DNA of 64,000 nucleotides from Victivallis vadensis (GTDB taxonomy: Bacteria; Verrucomicrobiota; Lentisphaeria; Victivallales; Victivallaceae): contig NZ_QEKH01000003.1 in NCBI RefSeq assembly GCF_003096415.1, positions 1-64,000 on the forward strand, given 5' to 3'. The position numbers and the translations under genes were made by a program. Shown here in pieces: positions 1 to 10,040 of the stretch (positions are counted from its first letter, which is position 1; the number at the start of each line of letters is the position of its first letter). Below the pieces are notes generated by a model that saw only the letters and a list, made by a program, of their open reading frames with translations, was not told the DNA's origin and searched no databases.

Positions 1-128
1 GGGGGGCTACTTTTGAGAATTGGTGTGAAATAGATGAAAATGAGGGGGCGTAATCAGAAAATTACGCCATTTTGAAAATTGTTAGGACAGGTGTGGTTGA
101 ATTTGCTTCTTTTCAACAGGGAACGACT
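1..128. other. Intergenic leader with a hairpin
   Basis: No gene is supported here. The stretch holds one clear hairpin: GGCGTAAT at 47-54 pairs with ATTACGCC at 61-68 around a 6-base loop, followed by a weak T run (ATTTTG). It may be the terminator of a gene left of the window or a leader hairpin of the histidine kinase gene. I saw no good promoter. Confidence 0.4.
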
Positions 129-1328
129 ATGGCTGTGAAACAAAACTTTCTGGACCGCTTCAGCGAAAGGCTGGAGGACCTGGATGCGAACAGCCGGCAG
201 GCGTACATCCTGCGGCTGGCCCGCGAACGCGGCTTCTTCGAGACGGTGTTCAACGCGGTCGAAGAGGGAATTCTGGTGGTGGACCGGCGGTTGAAGATCC
301 GCTATTTCAACCGGGCCGCGCGGGAGCTGCTGGCGCTGCCGGAGGATATCACCTCGCTCCGGGTTTCGCAGTTGCTGCAGGGAGTGGACTGGCGGCGCAT
401 CCTCCGCGAGGACGAGGAGGAGTGGACGCGCGTGGCGCGGCAGGAGGTGGAGATCCTCTATCCGGTGCGTCGCTTCGTGCAGTTTTATCTGGTGCCGTAT
501 CCCGAAGACGCGGGGTTGGCGGCGGTGATCATCCGCGATGTGACCGAGAGCCGCAACCGGACGATGAACGAGCTGGAAAACGAGACGGTACAGGCCGTTT
601 CGATGCTGGCCGCAGGAGTCGCCCACGAGATCGGCAATCCGCTGAACAGCCTCTATCTGAATCTGCAGCTTCTGGAGCGTTCCGTGGACGGTTCCGGGAG
701 CATTCCCCCCGGAGACGCGGCCGATATGGTGCGGATCTGCAAGGAGGAAGTGGAGCGGCTCGACAGCATCATCCACCGTTTCCTGAGCGCGATCCGCCCC
801 GGCGAACCCAATTTCGCGCCGGTGGATGTCCGGCAGCTGATCATCGACGTGCTGACCTTCATGCGCCCCGAAATTGAAGCGCGGCTGATCGACATCAAAT
901 GTACCTGGGGCAGTGAAGAGCTGCCGCCGGTGCAGGGAGACGCGGCGCAGCTCAAGCAGGCGTTTTACAACATCATCCGCAACGCGGTGCAGGCGATGAG
1001 CAACGGCGGGGCGCTGAACATTTACGGCTATTCCGACGCGGACTTCCTGACGGTGGAGTTTTCCGACTCCGGCCGGGGGGTTACGCCGCAGGAGCTGAAT
1101 ACGATGTTCACCGCATTCAAGACCAACAAGTCCGGCGGCAACGGGATCGGTACGATGATCATCGAACGGGTCTGCCGCGAACACGGCGCGGAGTTCGGGA
1201 TCGTGTCGGTGCCGGGCAGGGGGGCGGTGTTCCAGATCCGGTTCCCGCGCGGCAACCGGCGGCTTCGGATGCTGGCGGACGGGTCCGGGGATTCCCCGGC
1301 AGACAGCGACAATTTTGAGGAGAAGTGA
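129..1328 (+). CDS. PAS-domain sensor histidine kinase
   Basis: A 399-residue soluble two-component kinase. A PAS-like sensor (about residues 35-140, around GILVVDRRLKIRYFN) precedes a HisKA helix with VAHEIGNPLN, where His166 is the expected phosphorylation site. An HATPase domain follows with an N box (FYNIIRNAVQAM), G1 (DSGRGV) and G2 (GGNGIGTMI). No membrane segment is visible, so the input is probably cytoplasmic. The ATG at 129 is chosen because it fits the PAS family better than the upstream in-frame codon at 72. No response regulator lies in the window, so this is an orphan kinase. The stop is one base before the next start, so the two genes are probably cotranscribed. Its signal cannot be deduced. 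Confidence 0.9.
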   Translation: MAVKQNFLDRFSERLEDLDANSRQAYILRLARERGFFETVFNAVEEGILVVDRRLKIRYFNRAARELLALPEDITSLRVSQLLQGVDWRRILREDEEEWTRVARQEVEILYPVRRFVQFYLVPYPEDAGLAAVIIRDVTESRNRTMNELENETVQAVSMLAAGVAHEIGNPLNSLYLNLQLLERSVDGSGSIPPGDAADMVRICKEEVERLDSIIHRFLSAIRPGEPNFAPVDVRQLIIDVLTFMRPEIEARLIDIKCTWGSEELPPVQGDAAQLKQAFYNIIRNAVQAMSNGGALNIYGYSDADFLTVEFSDSGRGVTPQELNTMFTAFKTNKSGGNGIGTMIIERVCREHGAEFGIVSVPGRGAVFQIRFPRGNRRLRMLADGSGDSPADSDNFEEK

Positions 1329-1329
1329 G

Positions 1330-2844
1330 ATGTTTACTGTAGCGATTCTGGCCGATCTTCATCTGCCTGACGCGGCGGATACCGTAAAGGAAACTGTGCT
1401 GGATTGGGCGCTGACGGAAGCGAAGGCGCAGAAAGTAGACCTGATCGTCGGGGCGGGGGACCTGACCGGAACCGGAACCGAGGCCGCCGCTATGCGGATC
1501 AGGCTGAAGCTGGAAAAGACGAAAATACCGTTCCTGCTGACTCCCGGCAATGCGGAGATGCGCGATCCGGCCTGGAAAAAACGCAGTTCCGCGATTCTGG
1601 CGACTCCCCGGCAGTACGACCATGTGGTGCTGCTCGACAGCTCGACGAGGATGTTCGCCGCGCGCGACCGTGAGCTTCTGAAAGAACTGACCCGGCAGGG
1701 AGGGCAGAATCTGCTGGCCGTGACCCATTGCCCGATGGCGACGCTCGACGACGGCGACCGCAAGCTGCTGGAACAGGCCGCTTCGGCCGGAACCATCGGC
1801 CAGCTGGTGGCCGGTCATTACCACAGCGACACCCGTGAGGTGAAGTACAGCCTGGTGCGCGGGCTGGATCCCGACAAGGCGGCCGGCGGCGCACCCGCGC
1901 TGGCGCTTTTCACGCTGGACGACTCCGGCAACTGGTCGCGGCGCGATATCGCGTGCCCGGCCGCCGATCCCCGGCTCTGGCCGGAAAACGAACGCCGGGA
2001 GTGGCTGAACCATCTGGGCATCTCCGGCATGGCCGCGCCGCTGGATTCCCTGGCGCTGGCGGTGGAGGCGGAGGTGCCGGCCTTTGAATTCCGTTATGAT
2101 TCGATCGCGAAGCTGGATGTGTCGCTGCTGCTGACCCGGCTGGCGGCGTGGCGGCGGCGCGGCGGGCGCTATTTGTCCTTGCAGTTACCGGATTTACGCT
2201 GGCGGGACGGCATTCTCGAAGGGGATGTCCAGATCGCCCGTGCCGCCGGGCTGGCGGTGGAATTGCACTGTGACTCGGTGGCGATTCACGCGCCCCGGGT
2301 GAAATTGAGCGTGTTCCGCCGGGCGCCGGAGGTGCGGCAGCTGATGCTCGAAAAGATGTGCGCGCTGCTGAAGCCGGTCACGGACGCCGGAATCGTGGTC
2401 GGAGTGGAGAATCTGCACATGAGCGCGCGCGACCACAAGAGCGGCGACCGCGGCTTCGGATACACGCCGGAGGAGTGCCGGGAGTGGATCGAAGCGATGC
2501 GCGCGGTTGCCGGTACGCCGCGGATCGGCCTGCAGCTCGATATCGGCCACGTTCGGAACAATGCGCCGTATTCGAGTCTGTATACGCTGAGTCAGTGGTA
2601 TGCGTCGATGGGACGGGAGGTGGTCGGATTTCACCTGCACCAGATCCGGGTGGAGGAGGATGGTTCGTATACCAACCATGCGGCGCTTTCCGGCTTGTTC
2701 GGCAAGCTGATCTCGCTCTCCTCGCTCTTTATGGCATGGCGAGCGGGGCAGCTCAATCACGCTCCGATGTTTCTTGAAATCCGCGAAGGCAGCTCCTTCG
2801 AGAGCTGTCAGGCGCTGCGGCGGGAATTGGATATCTGTTCATGA
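1330..2844 (+). CDS. Metallophosphoesterase fused to xylose-isomerase-like TIM barrel
   Basis: A 504-residue two-domain protein. Residues 1 to about 200 are a calcineurin-like phosphoesterase: D9-x-H11 (ADLH), GAGD44, GN74, THCPM and GHYH are the metal-ligand motifs in order. From about residue 225 the rest is an AP-endonuclease-2/xylose-isomerase-like TIM barrel with VGVENLHMS, LQLDIGHVRN, FHLHQIR and FLEIREG metal-binding motifs. An AGGAGA ribosome site precedes ATG 1330. The stop overlaps the next start as ATGA, implying coupling to a second TIM-barrel protein. The family suggests sugar-phosphate or inositol-type chemistry. The exact substrate is unknown, and pairing both activities in one chain is unusual. 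Confidence 0.85.
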   Translation: MFTVAILADLHLPDAADTVKETVLDWALTEAKAQKVDLIVGAGDLTGTGTEAAAMRIRLKLEKTKIPFLLTPGNAEMRDPAWKKRSSAILATPRQYDHVVLLDSSTRMFAARDRELLKELTRQGGQNLLAVTHCPMATLDDGDRKLLEQAASAGTIGQLVAGHYHSDTREVKYSLVRGLDPDKAAGGAPALALFTLDDSGNWSRRDIACPAADPRLWPENERREWLNHLGISGMAAPLDSLALAVEAEVPAFEFRYDSIAKLDVSLLLTRLAAWRRRGGRYLSLQLPDLRWRDGILEGDVQIARAAGLAVELHCDSVAIHAPRVKLSVFRRAPEVRQLMLEKMCALLKPVTDAGIVVGVENLHMSARDHKSGDRGFGYTPEECREWIEAMRAVAGTPRIGLQLDIGHVRNNAPYSSLYTLSQWYASMGREVVGFHLHQIRVEEDGSYTNHAALSGLFGKLISLSSLFMAWRAGQLNHAPMFLEIREGSSFESCQALRRELDICS

Positions 2845-3758
2845 ATGCGAATCAAAAGCTCAGAGTGGAGATGACTTCCACCGCGTTTCGGGGCAAGACC
2901 GGCCTGAAGAATTTGGAAAAGTGCCGGGAGGCGGCGGAGAATTACGGCTGGGAGTTCGGAGTGCAGCTGCATAATTCGAGTGAACCCGGAGAGATCGAAA
3001 CGCTGGCGGCCGCCGGTGTGCCGCTCAGCGCCCACGGGCCGCTGAATTCGCCGTTCAACTGGAATCTGGCGGCGGAATCGGCCGAACCGACGTTCGAAGG
3101 AATCGAGGCGAATGTGAAGCTGTTCCGCAAGCTGAAGATCAAGTCGTGCGTGTTTCACGGTTTCTATATGACCGACCGGCCGGTTCCGGCCTTCGGGGGC
3201 GGCCGCAGCTATGACGAGTGCATGAAAACGGTGTTCCGGCCTGAACTGGCGATGGGGCCGCGCGAACGGCTGAACGGACGTTATACGCTGGGCGCGGAGT
3301 TCCGGAGGCGCCGTCTCCGGGTCCGGGAGCGCCTGGCGGAATTGCGCCGGAAGTACCGGAGTTTCCTGTTCTGCATCGAAAACGATTTCCCCGCCTACGG
3401 CGCGTCGAACATGCTTGCTGCCGACGCCGCGCTGCTGGACCATCCGCTCTGCCTCGATACCGGCCATCTCTGGATGACCGCCCGGCTCTTCGAACTTGAT
3501 TTCCATCTGGAGGCCGCCGCGTTTCTGAAAACCGGCCGGGTGCGGATGGTTCACCTGCACGCCTCCAAATACACCCGCGAGGGGTATCCGCTTGAGGAGT
3601 GGGGAGACGGTCACCTGCCGCTCGACACTCCGGGCGAAATGGACCTGCCTCGTTTTGTCGGCGCCTGCCGGGAAGCAGGCGTCGATTATTACGTGCTGGA
3701 AGTCGTCAAGGGGAGTGCGGCCGATCTCCGGCTTCTGAAGCGCTGGCTGGAGGGCTGA
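2841..3758 (+). CDS. Sugar phosphate isomerase/epimerase-like TIM-barrel protein
   Basis: 305 residues of the xylose-isomerase-like/AP-endonuclease-2 fold. The metal-site motifs appear in the expected order: CVFHGFYM, FLFCIENDF, LCLDTGHLWM, RMVHLHASKY and YVLEVVKG. It starts inside the stop of the preceding fusion gene (4-base overlap), so the two barrels are translationally coupled and may form one complex or act in sequence. The 3' end overlaps the convergent CBM9-like gene by 53 bases, which is tight for two real genes, though both frames look genuine. The substrate is unknown. Confidence 0.85.
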   Translation: MNANQKLRVEMTSTAFRGKTGLKNLEKCREAAENYGWEFGVQLHNSSEPGEIETLAAAGVPLSAHGPLNSPFNWNLAAESAEPTFEGIEANVKLFRKLKIKSCVFHGFYMTDRPVPAFGGGRSYDECMKTVFRPELAMGPRERLNGRYTLGAEFRRRRLRVRERLAELRRKYRSFLFCIENDFPAYGASNMLAADAALLDHPLCLDTGHLWMTARLFELDFHLEAAAFLKTGRVRMVHLHASKYTREGYPLEEWGDGHLPLDTPGEMDLPRFVGACREAGVDYYVLEVVKGSAADLRLLKRWLEG

Positions 3759-4506
3759 CCAGCCGGAGCGGCCGGTAAAATTCCGGGAAGGCCGGGTTGG
3801 CCCTGCCTGGCGTCGTGAAACGGTTGAGCCGGAGCTGCGAATAGATCGACAGGTCCCACGCCGCGAAGCGGACGGCGGCGACCGTTCCGCCGTTTCCGGC
3901 GCCGGGTCGTTCGGCGAGGCCGGCGCGTTCCAGCTCATCCCACGGCAGGAAGAGTTCGGCGGTCCATTTGCGGTCCCGTTCCAGACTGCGGTTCAAGGTG
4001 CCGTCAACAGAAACGCCGGTGCGGGGGCGCGGCAGCGTTTTCCCCGGCGGCGGGACGAGGTAGACCGCGTTGGCCGGGCTGAGCTGAAGCTCCAGAAACG
4101 GTTCTCCGGGCCGGGCATGGCGGGCGAGAAAGAGCTCGACCGCATCCTCCAGCCACAGGGTGTCGCCGTCCTTCATCCGGGCGGTGATGTCCGCATCCTC
4201 CACTTCAAAGGCGAAATAGAGGCCGGAAGCGGTCCAGAGCGCCGCCGCCCGGACCGACTGCGCGAACTGTTCGCGGGCGTAGCCGACGGTGCCGGCGGCC
4301 CGGTAAATCTCCTCCCATCGGGCGTCGGTTTGCGGCCGGGCCGGACGGCTGCCGTCGAGCGTGACCCAGTGGGCCGTTTTCCAGTCCGGTTCATCGAGCC
4401 GTCCGTCGACCGTCGGCTCGGCGGCGGCGCGCCGGGCGATGATTTCCGAACCGGCGGAACAGCCGGTTGCGGCGGCCAGAAGCAAGGCGAATGCTCTCTT
4501 TTTCAT
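3706..4506 (-). CDS. Secreted CBM9-like (DOMON-type) sugar-binding protein
   Basis: 266 residues. The N-terminus MKKRAFALLLAAATGC resembles a signal peptide with a possible lipobox at AATGC, so it may be a lipoprotein. The rest has carbohydrate-binding family 9 hallmarks: PTVDGRLDEPDW, LYFAFEVEDADI, WLEDAVELFL, KWTAELFLPWDEL and a closing AAWDLSIY strand. No catalytic domain is present. ATG 4506 lies two bases after the pseudopilin stop, pointing to coupled translation as last gene of the LacI-enzyme-pseudopilin operon. It probably binds a glycan at the cell surface; this is inference from family. Confidence 0.8.
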   Translation of the reverse strand: MKKRAFALLLAAATGCSAGSEIIARRAAAEPTVDGRLDEPDWKTAHWVTLDGSRPARPQTDARWEEIYRAAGTVGYAREQFAQSVRAAALWTASGLYFAFEVEDADITARMKDGDTLWLEDAVELFLARHARPGEPFLELQLSPANAVYLVPPPGKTLPRPRTGVSVDGTLNRSLERDRKWTAELFLPWDELERAGLAERPGAGNGGTVAAVRFAAWDLSIYSQLRLNRFTTPGRANPAFPEFYRPLRLVSPPASASEAGDRPHSP

Positions 4507-4508
4507 CG

Positions 4509-5222
4509 TCACAGGCAGTAGCTGAAGCTGAGGTCCTTGCATTCGCCGCGCTTTACGGCGCGGGCGCTGCCGTCGACCATCACCGCATTGGCCAGCCCGG
4601 AGTGGCGCATATGCAGCGTCTTGGTCATCGGCTTGGCCAGGTTGCCGGAGTCGCCGTGCTGGATGAAAAAGCTCTGGGCGTGGTCGAGCATGGTGCATTC
4701 CCCCCGGCGGCTGTCGCCGATCATCACTTCAAGATGCGGTTTCTTCAGCCGAGGCAGATGGCGGTAGGAGGTGGATTTCACACTGCCGTCCGCATTGAAC
4801 TTGACGCCGCCGGAATTGCCGTCGTTGCTGACCATACCGTAGGTCAGGTACTCCCCGGCGGGGCCTTTGCGCAGTACGAAAGGCTCCTGGCTCGGGCAGA
4901 CGAAAATCGAACTTTTCCCTTCCGCCGGCGTCGGCAGGTAATTGCAGTAGGCAGTCGGGTTGTTGCCGTCGATCCAGCCGGAGAGCAGCTGCCACCAGCG
5001 GGAACGGTTCAAGCTGGCGGTTGTCGCGCAGGGCGGCAGCCAGTCCCGGTAGTCGTTGGAATACATCAAAGAAGCCGTGCCGTTCTGCTTGAGGTTGTTC
5101 AGGCAGGTCGTGGCGCGCGCTCGCTCCCGCGCCTTGTTCAGCGCCGGCAGCAGCATGCTTGCGATGATCGCGATGATCGCTATCACCACGAGCAGCTCAA
5201 TGAGGGTAAAAGACCGTTTCAT
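4509..5222 (-). CDS. Type II secretion-like pseudopilin, H-X9-DG family
   Basis: 237 residues. A very short leader MKRS precedes [17 protein letters not shown] and then [10 protein letters not shown], the class III prepilin signal with its hydrophobic helix. The mature part has a soluble domain ([18 protein letters not shown]) and ends with a processing-associated H-X9-DG motif ([12 protein letters not shown]). The residue before Phe is Ser rather than the usual Gly. This is the uninterrupted form of the gene, useful as the reference for the three interrupted copies. It lies 11 bases after the large enzyme gene and two before the CBM9-like gene. It may be a substrate-specific minor pseudopilin of a secretion system; that role is inference. 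Confidence 0.92.
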   Translation of the reverse strand: MKRSFTLIELLVVIAIIAIIASMLLPALNKARERARATTCLNNLKQNGTASLMYSNDYRDWLPPCATTASLNRSRWWQLLSGWIDGNNPTAYCNYLPTPAEGKSSIFVCPSQEPFVLRKGPAGEYLTYGMVSNDGNSGGVKFNADGSVKSTSYRHLPRLKKPHLEVMIGDSRRGECTMLDHAQSFFIQHGDSGNLAKPMTKTLHMRHSGLANAVMVDGSARAVKRGECKDLSFSYCL

Positions 5223-5233
5223 AGTTGTGCTCC

Positions 5234-8200
5234 TTATTTCAGTACCGGATGGATGTGATTGCTTTGAATGATGTTCTCTCCCCGGCTCGCCGCTTTGACC
5301 AGCCGGAATTCGAGCTTGTCGTCGTGCCAGGTCTGGAGGGTGAACCGGTTGCCGGCGGGCAGGTCGAGCTTGAGGTCCCGCACGACCGGCATGTGGTTGT
5401 AGACCACGTTGAGTACGCCGTCGCGCAGGCTGATGCGCAGCGGCGCGAAACGGTCTTTGACCGGCGGGACCTGATAGTACACATGTCCGGTTCCCCGCTT
5501 GGCGACCGGCCCCTGCACGAACCAGCCGTATCCGACCCAGCCGTTGCCGTAGCCGACGGTCACGGGGCCGAGGGTGAAGCGGAAGCGGCCCGGCAGCTTC
5601 ACTTGCAGGTCCATTTCCAGATCGCGGTCAAAAGGATGCCGGAATGTCGCGACGGCGGCGTGCGAACCGGGGCGGGATTCCAGCCGGAAGCCGTTTCCCC
5701 CGGCGTGGAACGATACGGTTTTGCGGTTCAGGTTGGCTTCCCAGTCGGCGGGATTCGGCGTTTCGATCGCGAAGGCGGGGGAGGGGGGCGGCGGAAGGGG
5801 AACGGAAGCCGCCGGAATCTTTCCGGCATCTATGCGGATCACGTCGCAACTGTGCGGCGCGAGCTTTCCGGTCACGGCGGCGGAGGTGACCGGACGGTTG
5901 GAAAGCAGTTCGACCGCGTGAAACTCCCCGTCGGGAAAGAGTTTGGAGAAGTCGAGCGCGTATTCCGCCGGTTCCGTGGTCAGGTTGCTGACCGCGATCA
6001 GCGCCTTGCCGGGGGCGGTGTGGAAACTCATCTTCGCGCGTTCCGACCGGAACGCGACCCGCTTGTCGGTTTTCCAGAAGGGGTGAAACTCCCCTTTGCC
6101 GCGCTCGAAGTCGCGGGTAAGCTCAAGGTCGTAGTTCGGGTTTTCCGCCTGAAAGTTGCCGTTGAATTCGGTGTTGTACAGCAGCGAATAGGCCAGCGAA
6201 CTCTCCTGCGCCAGATAGTTGCGCCAGTGTTTCGACCAGAAGACCGAACGCCATCCCCACGGCAGGCCGCTGTAGCCGGTCGCATAGACCGCTTCGGGCA
6301 GGAAATAGCCGGTCTTGAAGCGGGTCATCTGCTCGCCCTCCATATAACCGTCGAAGAAGCTCAGCGTGTTCACATCCAGTCCGCCGCCGGTGTGGGCCAG
6401 CAGCGCGAAGGGTTCGCCGGTGTCCGTGAAGAGGCCGCGCAGCCGTTTCAGGAAGTTGCGCTGGGCGACGACGCGCGAACTCATCTCTTCCCACTTTGCG
6501 CGGCGGTCCGGCGCGTCGACTTCGGCGAGGGCGGGATTGGCGTCGCCCCATGCCGGACTGGTGCCGTCGGAGGCGATGCCGCGCACGCCGCCGTGTTCGA
6601 TCAACTGTTCCCAGTAGTAGAGCTGCAGTTCCCCTTCCGGGCCGCGTTTGTTGGTCGCGTAGCAGTTGCGCCCGCGGTGCCGGTAGTAGCGCCAGCGCGG
6701 CTGAAGCTCGAAATCGCTGCGGAACTCCTGAAAGTACGGCGCGTCCTCGCGCAATCCCTGACAGGTGTAGAGAATGCCGATCTTATTTTGTTTTTTCAGC
6801 TCGTCGGTCCACCGGCGCAGTTCCGGAATCTTACCGGTGTCGGGATAACCGTGCCAGTCGCTCCACTGTTCCCACTTGCGTTCGGTCAGGTCGCGGATCG
6901 GGCGCTCCGGGCGCGGTTTGGTCGGCGTCGGCTGCAGGAAGAAGCGGAACACGGTGTCGCGCTCGAACTGTCCGGCCCCGTCCGCGAAGTTGAATATCAG
7001 TTCGGTCGTTTCTTTTCCCGGAATCACTTCGATCTGACGGCGCGGATTCCTGCCGAAGAACAGTTCGGTGTCGAAGCTGAAGCTGAGGCCGCGGTCGTAG
7101 GTGCCGAGCCAGAACTGGCGGCCGGGGCCGCAGTAGCCGGACGGCGGGAGCGCCGCCGCGTCCTGCACGGACTGGCCGGGCAGCAGCAGTTTCGCCTGTT
7201 CGTTCGGCACCGGAATGCGGAGCCGGACCGCGTCGATTCTGCCGGGATCGACGCCGGGCAGCCGGAACTTGACTTCCGTGAAGCCGTCGAACTCCATGCG
7301 GCTGCGGATTTCCAGCGGGAGCGTTCCGGCGGCAAGGCGGGCCTCGCCGCGGGCTTCGTTTCCCGCGGCAGTCAGGGTGTGGTTACCGCTGAAGTGAAGC
7401 CAGCCGCCGTCGGAGGCAACTTCGATCACCGCATTGCAGGGCAGCGCGAAGTCATTGAATGAAAAGCTGTCATGGATCAGTGTCACCCGGTTGCCCCGCA
7501 CGGCCGGCGGCGTCCACGGCGCGGGGCATTTTTCGCTGACATACTCCCCGGCGACCGCGGTTCCGAACCATTCGGGAGCGGTCACCGCCGGGCACTCCAG
7601 CCGGGTTTCGGCCACGGTTCTGCCGGAATTGTCCTTGACCGTGAAAACCGCCTGCCGGGCGGGCTGGCTGCCCGGCATCAGCTTCCGGATCACATAGGCG
7701 AGATGTTCGCCGTCCTGCTGCACGATCGCATCGCGGTTGATGGCGGTCCGCCCGGCCAGTTGCCGCCGCAGCTCCGGGAAGCCGGTGACGTTCAGGATAC
7801 CGGTCAGGTTTTCCCATTTGCCGGTCAAGTGCGCCTTGCCGACGATGGCGCCGGTGAGCGGGCTGTACTGCAGCTCGGCCCGGCACTGTTTCGCGGCGGG
7901 AGCGGGCCGGGGCGGGCGGTTCTCCACGGTGCGCTCCGCCTCCCGCCCCGGAGGCAGCAGCAGAAGGGTTCCGAACGGCATCGCGGCGTACCCTTTGAAC
8001 CGCTTGTGATTCCACGCCTGCGCTTCCGGCGCCCGCCAGCGGAAGAAGTTGGCGTAGAGCAGCTTCCCCGCCGGATCGTCAAGCCCGCACGACCGGAACG
8101 GGATTTTGAATTCCGCGATCCACCGCTTTCCCGTTTCCCTGCCGGCGGCGGCCTCGAACAGCGCCTTTTCCAGCGGCATTTCATTGAACATTCGCTGGCA

Positions 8201-8671
8201 GCTCCCGGCGGCATTGACGGTGTAGGTGTAATAGAAGTCGGCAGGCGCCGCCCTGCCGCCCATCGCCCCCTCGTAACCGCCCATATTGATCGCCTCCTGC
8301 ACCGCGACGTTGGCATCGGGCTGGCCGAGGATCACGCTGAACGCGTCGTCGGTGTGAAAGAGCAGGTCGTCCCAGCCGCGGCGGACCGATTGCGGCAGGC
8401 TGCGGTCCGGTTCCGTGCCGATCGCGGCGACGTACAGGGCCTCAGGCGTATATTTGGCCCGGAACTCGGTGGCCGGAATGCCGGGAATCCGGTTGTTGAG
8501 CTTGAAGATCCGCCGGAGGACCGCCGCGTCGTCCCACTCGCCGGGCGACAGCTTGCCGTCCAGCGTGACCGGTGCCGAAAGCGGCGGAATGGAGGCTGAC
8601 GGTTCGGCGGCGCCAAGTGCGCAGGCCGACAGAATGGCGGCCGTCAGCGATACGGAACGGGGGAAAATCAT
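5234..8671 (-). CDS. Secreted multidomain glycoside hydrolase-like protein (DUF6067-like)
   Basis: 1145 residues with a signal peptide ([21 protein letters not shown]). An N-terminal CBM9-like domain (about 28-240: [32 protein letters not shown]) is followed by beta-rich regions. A TIM-barrel-like part (about 610-900) contains [38 protein letters not shown] and [14 protein letters not shown]. The end is a beta domain. Overall it resembles secreted proteins annotated as DUF6067/GH-like, but I cannot name catalytic residues with confidence. A GAGGAG ribosome site precedes ATG 8671. The gene sits 19 bases after the LacI regulator and ahead of the pseudopilin, so probably one operon for one polysaccharide. 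Confidence 0.75.
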   Translation of the reverse strand: MIFPRSVSLTAAILSACALGAAEPSASIPPLSAPVTLDGKLSPGEWDDAAVLRRIFKLNNRIPGIPATEFRAKYTPEALYVAAIGTEPDRSLPQSVRRGWDDLLFHTDDAFSVILGQPDANVAVQEAINMGGYEGAMGGRAAPADFYYTYTVNAAGSCQRMFNEMPLEKALFEAAAGRETGKRWIAEFKIPFRSCGLDDPAGKLLYANFFRWRAPEAQAWNHKRFKGYAAMPFGTLLLLPPGREAERTVENRPPRPAPAAKQCRAELQYSPLTGAIVGKAHLTGKWENLTGILNVTGFPELRRQLAGRTAINRDAIVQQDGEHLAYVIRKLMPGSQPARQAVFTVKDNSGRTVAETRLECPAVTAPEWFGTAVAGEYVSEKCPAPWTPPAVRGNRVTLIHDSFSFNDFALPCNAVIEVASDGGWLHFSGNHTLTAAGNEARGEARLAAGTLPLEIRSRMEFDGFTEVKFRLPGVDPGRIDAVRLRIPVPNEQAKLLLPGQSVQDAAALPPSGYCGPGRQFWLGTYDRGLSFSFDTELFFGRNPRRQIEVIPGKETTELIFNFADGAGQFERDTVFRFFLQPTPTKPRPERPIRDLTERKWEQWSDWHGYPDTGKIPELRRWTDELKKQNKIGILYTCQGLREDAPYFQEFRSDFELQPRWRYYRHRGRNCYATNKRGPEGELQLYYWEQLIEHGGVRGIASDGTSPAWGDANPALAEVDAPDRRAKWEEMSSRVVAQRNFLKRLRGLFTDTGEPFALLAHTGGGLDVNTLSFFDGYMEGEQMTRFKTGYFLPEAVYATGYSGLPWGWRSVFWSKHWRNYLAQESSLAYSLLYNTEFNGNFQAENPNYDLELTRDFERGKGEFHPFWKTDKRVAFRSERAKMSFHTAPGKALIAVSNLTTEPAEYALDFSKLFPDGEFHAVELLSNRPVTSAAVTGKLAPHSCDVIRIDAGKIPAASVPLPPPPSPAFAIETPNPADWEANLNRKTVSFHAGGNGFRLESRPGSHAAVATFRHPFDRDLEMDLQVKLPGRFRFTLGPVTVGYGNGWVGYGWFVQGPVAKRGTGHVYYQVPPVKDRFAPLRISLRDGVLNVVYNHMPVVRDLKLDLPAGNRFTLQTWHDDKLEFRLVKAASRGENIIQSNHIHPVLK

Positions 8672-8690
8672 GTTGCAGGACTCCTCGGGG

Positions 8691-9722
8691 TTAGGCGGAA
8701 TGTTTTCCGGTGGTTTTTCGCAGCGTCATCACCGGTTCGATTTCGATGGTGTGTTCAAGGAGCGGGCGGTGCTCCATCAGGCTGCGCAGCAGATAGACTC
8801 CTTTGAAAAGTGCTTCCGGCGCATTCCATGCGATCGAACTGACGGCGGGAAAGCTCTGTTCCGCCTCGGTCTGGGAACTGCAGGCCAGCAAACTCAGCTC
8901 CTCCGGCACCCGGACGCCGGTTTCGCAGGCGGCGTACAGGATGCCGCGCGCCGCGCGCCCGTCGGTACAGACCAGCGCGGAGGGGCGGTCGGGGCGGTGG
9001 AACAGCGCGCGGCCCCATCCGACCGCCTCGCTCAGGGTGTCGGCGTCGCTGGCGAGTGCGAACCGGGCATTCCATTCCGGCCGGGATTCCAGCCCGAACT
9101 CCCGGACTGCCCGCAGGAATCCGTCTTCGATCTGCTGCTGGCGGCGGTACTGCAGCGGGCCTCCGGCCAGCCCGAACCGGCGATGGCCGAGCGCCACCAG
9201 ATATTGCACCGCCTTGTAGAACGAGAGGGAGTAGTCGGACATGATGTTGTATTCGGCCTCCTCCTCGAAGGCGACGAACGGAAATTCCGGGTTCTTTTTC
9301 AGCCATTCGCGCAGCGCCGGGGAGATCACTCCGCCGTGCAGCACGCCTCCTGCGAGGCCGTTGGTCAGCAGCGCCGGAAGTTTTTCCGCTTTGCTCAGGT
9401 CGTAGTATTCGATCTGGCAGCGCAGGCCCAGCTCTTCGCACTGACGGATGAAGCAGGAGATCATCGGCATGAAATAGCCGGAACCGAAAATCCGCTCCGG
9501 GATGTCGCTGACGATCAGCCCGAGGTCGTTGTTCTGCTTTTGCTTCAACAGCTTGGCGGCGAAATTGGGTTCATAGTTCATCTCCTGAGCCACCTTGCGC
9601 ACCCGTTCGCGCATCGCCGCTGAAACCGTGCCCGTTCCGTTCAGCGCCGCCGAAACCGCTGCGACGGAAACTCCCGCCCGGTCCGCGATATCCTTCAATT
9701 TCACCGTCTGAGTCTGAGCCAT
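8691..9722 (-). CDS. LacI-family transcriptional regulator
   Basis: 343 residues. The N-terminal helix-turn-helix KLKDIADRAGVSVAAVSAALNG (about residues 7-28) is followed by a periplasmic-binding-protein-like effector domain (LGLIVSDIPERIFGSGYF onward). ATG 9722 is preferred over the in-frame ATG at 9749. AAGGA lies upstream of 9722, and the 9749 codon falls inside a palindromic operator with no ribosome site. The gene heads the operon of enzyme, pseudopilin and CBM9-like protein and probably represses all four, itself included, until its sugar ligand appears. Confidence 0.92.
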   Translation of the reverse strand: MAQTQTVKLKDIADRAGVSVAAVSAALNGTGTVSAAMRERVRKVAQEMNYEPNFAAKLLKQKQNNDLGLIVSDIPERIFGSGYFMPMISCFIRQCEELGLRCQIEYYDLSKAEKLPALLTNGLAGGVLHGGVISPALREWLKKNPEFPFVAFEEEAEYNIMSDYSLSFYKAVQYLVALGHRRFGLAGGPLQYRRQQQIEDGFLRAVREFGLESRPEWNARFALASDADTLSEAVGWGRALFHRPDRPSALVCTDGRAARGILYAACETGVRVPEELSLLACSSQTEAEQSFPAVSSIAWNAPEALFKGVYLLRSLMEHRPLLEHTIEIEPVMTLRKTTGKHSA

Positions 9723-9739
9723 TGTAAAGAAATCCTTGT

Positions 9740-9757
9740 AACGATTCATGAAACGTT
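9740..9757 (-). promoter_or_regulatory. LacI-type operator (near-perfect 18-bp palindrome)
   Basis: AACGATTCATGAAACGTT matches its own reverse complement at 16 of 18 positions. It sits just downstream of the predicted transcription start of the LacI-family gene, the classic place for autorepression. Confidence 0.7.
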
Positions 9758-9767
9758 CTATATTTTA

Positions 9768-9796
9768 ATTATACCAAACTTGCAACGAAATGTCAA
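9768..9796 (-). promoter_or_regulatory. Sigma-70 promoter of the LacI-enzyme-pseudopilin operon
   Basis: On the - strand TTGACA (9791-9796) and TATAAT (9768-9773) are both perfect consensus with exactly 17 bases between. The start of transcription would fall near 9761, next to the operator at 9740-9757. Confidence 0.88.
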
Positions 9797-9963
9797 GAGA
9801 GGAGGAAAATTTTTTTGAAAAATCGGCAATGCGGCAGTTGAAAGCGGCAAAAAGGACAAAAAAAAATCCCAATTTCAAGTAACCTGCCTGTCGTGCGCAA
9901 CATTCGTCGAACCCGCGCAAAACAGACCGCGATTGAAATTCGGACCTCGTAAAATCTGAAAAG

Positions 9964-10040
9964 TGGTAGCGGCTCCAGGATTCGAACCAGGGACCTGCGG
10001 ATTATGATTCCGACGCTCTAACCAACTGAGCTAAGCCGCC
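9964..10040 (-). tRNA. tRNA-Met (anticodon CAU), copy 1
   Basis: A 77-base cloverleaf with encoded CCA. The acceptor stem is GGCGGCT/AGCCGCT with a G-U closing pair, the D arm GCTCAGTTGGTTAGAGC, the anticodon loop ATCATAA with CAT at 10004-10006, and the T loop GGTTCGAATCC. It looks like elongator tRNA-Met. CAU could also be the lysidine-modified Ile tRNA, so identity by sequence alone is not final. A TTGCAA-N17-TATTTT promoter lies upstream. The gene is identical to the copy at 13188-13264. Confidence 0.93.

Noticed and set aside
5225-7462. Long + strand open frame opposite the DUF6067-like enzyme
   Set aside because: Antisense shadow of high G+C coding DNA; low-complexity composition and no family features.
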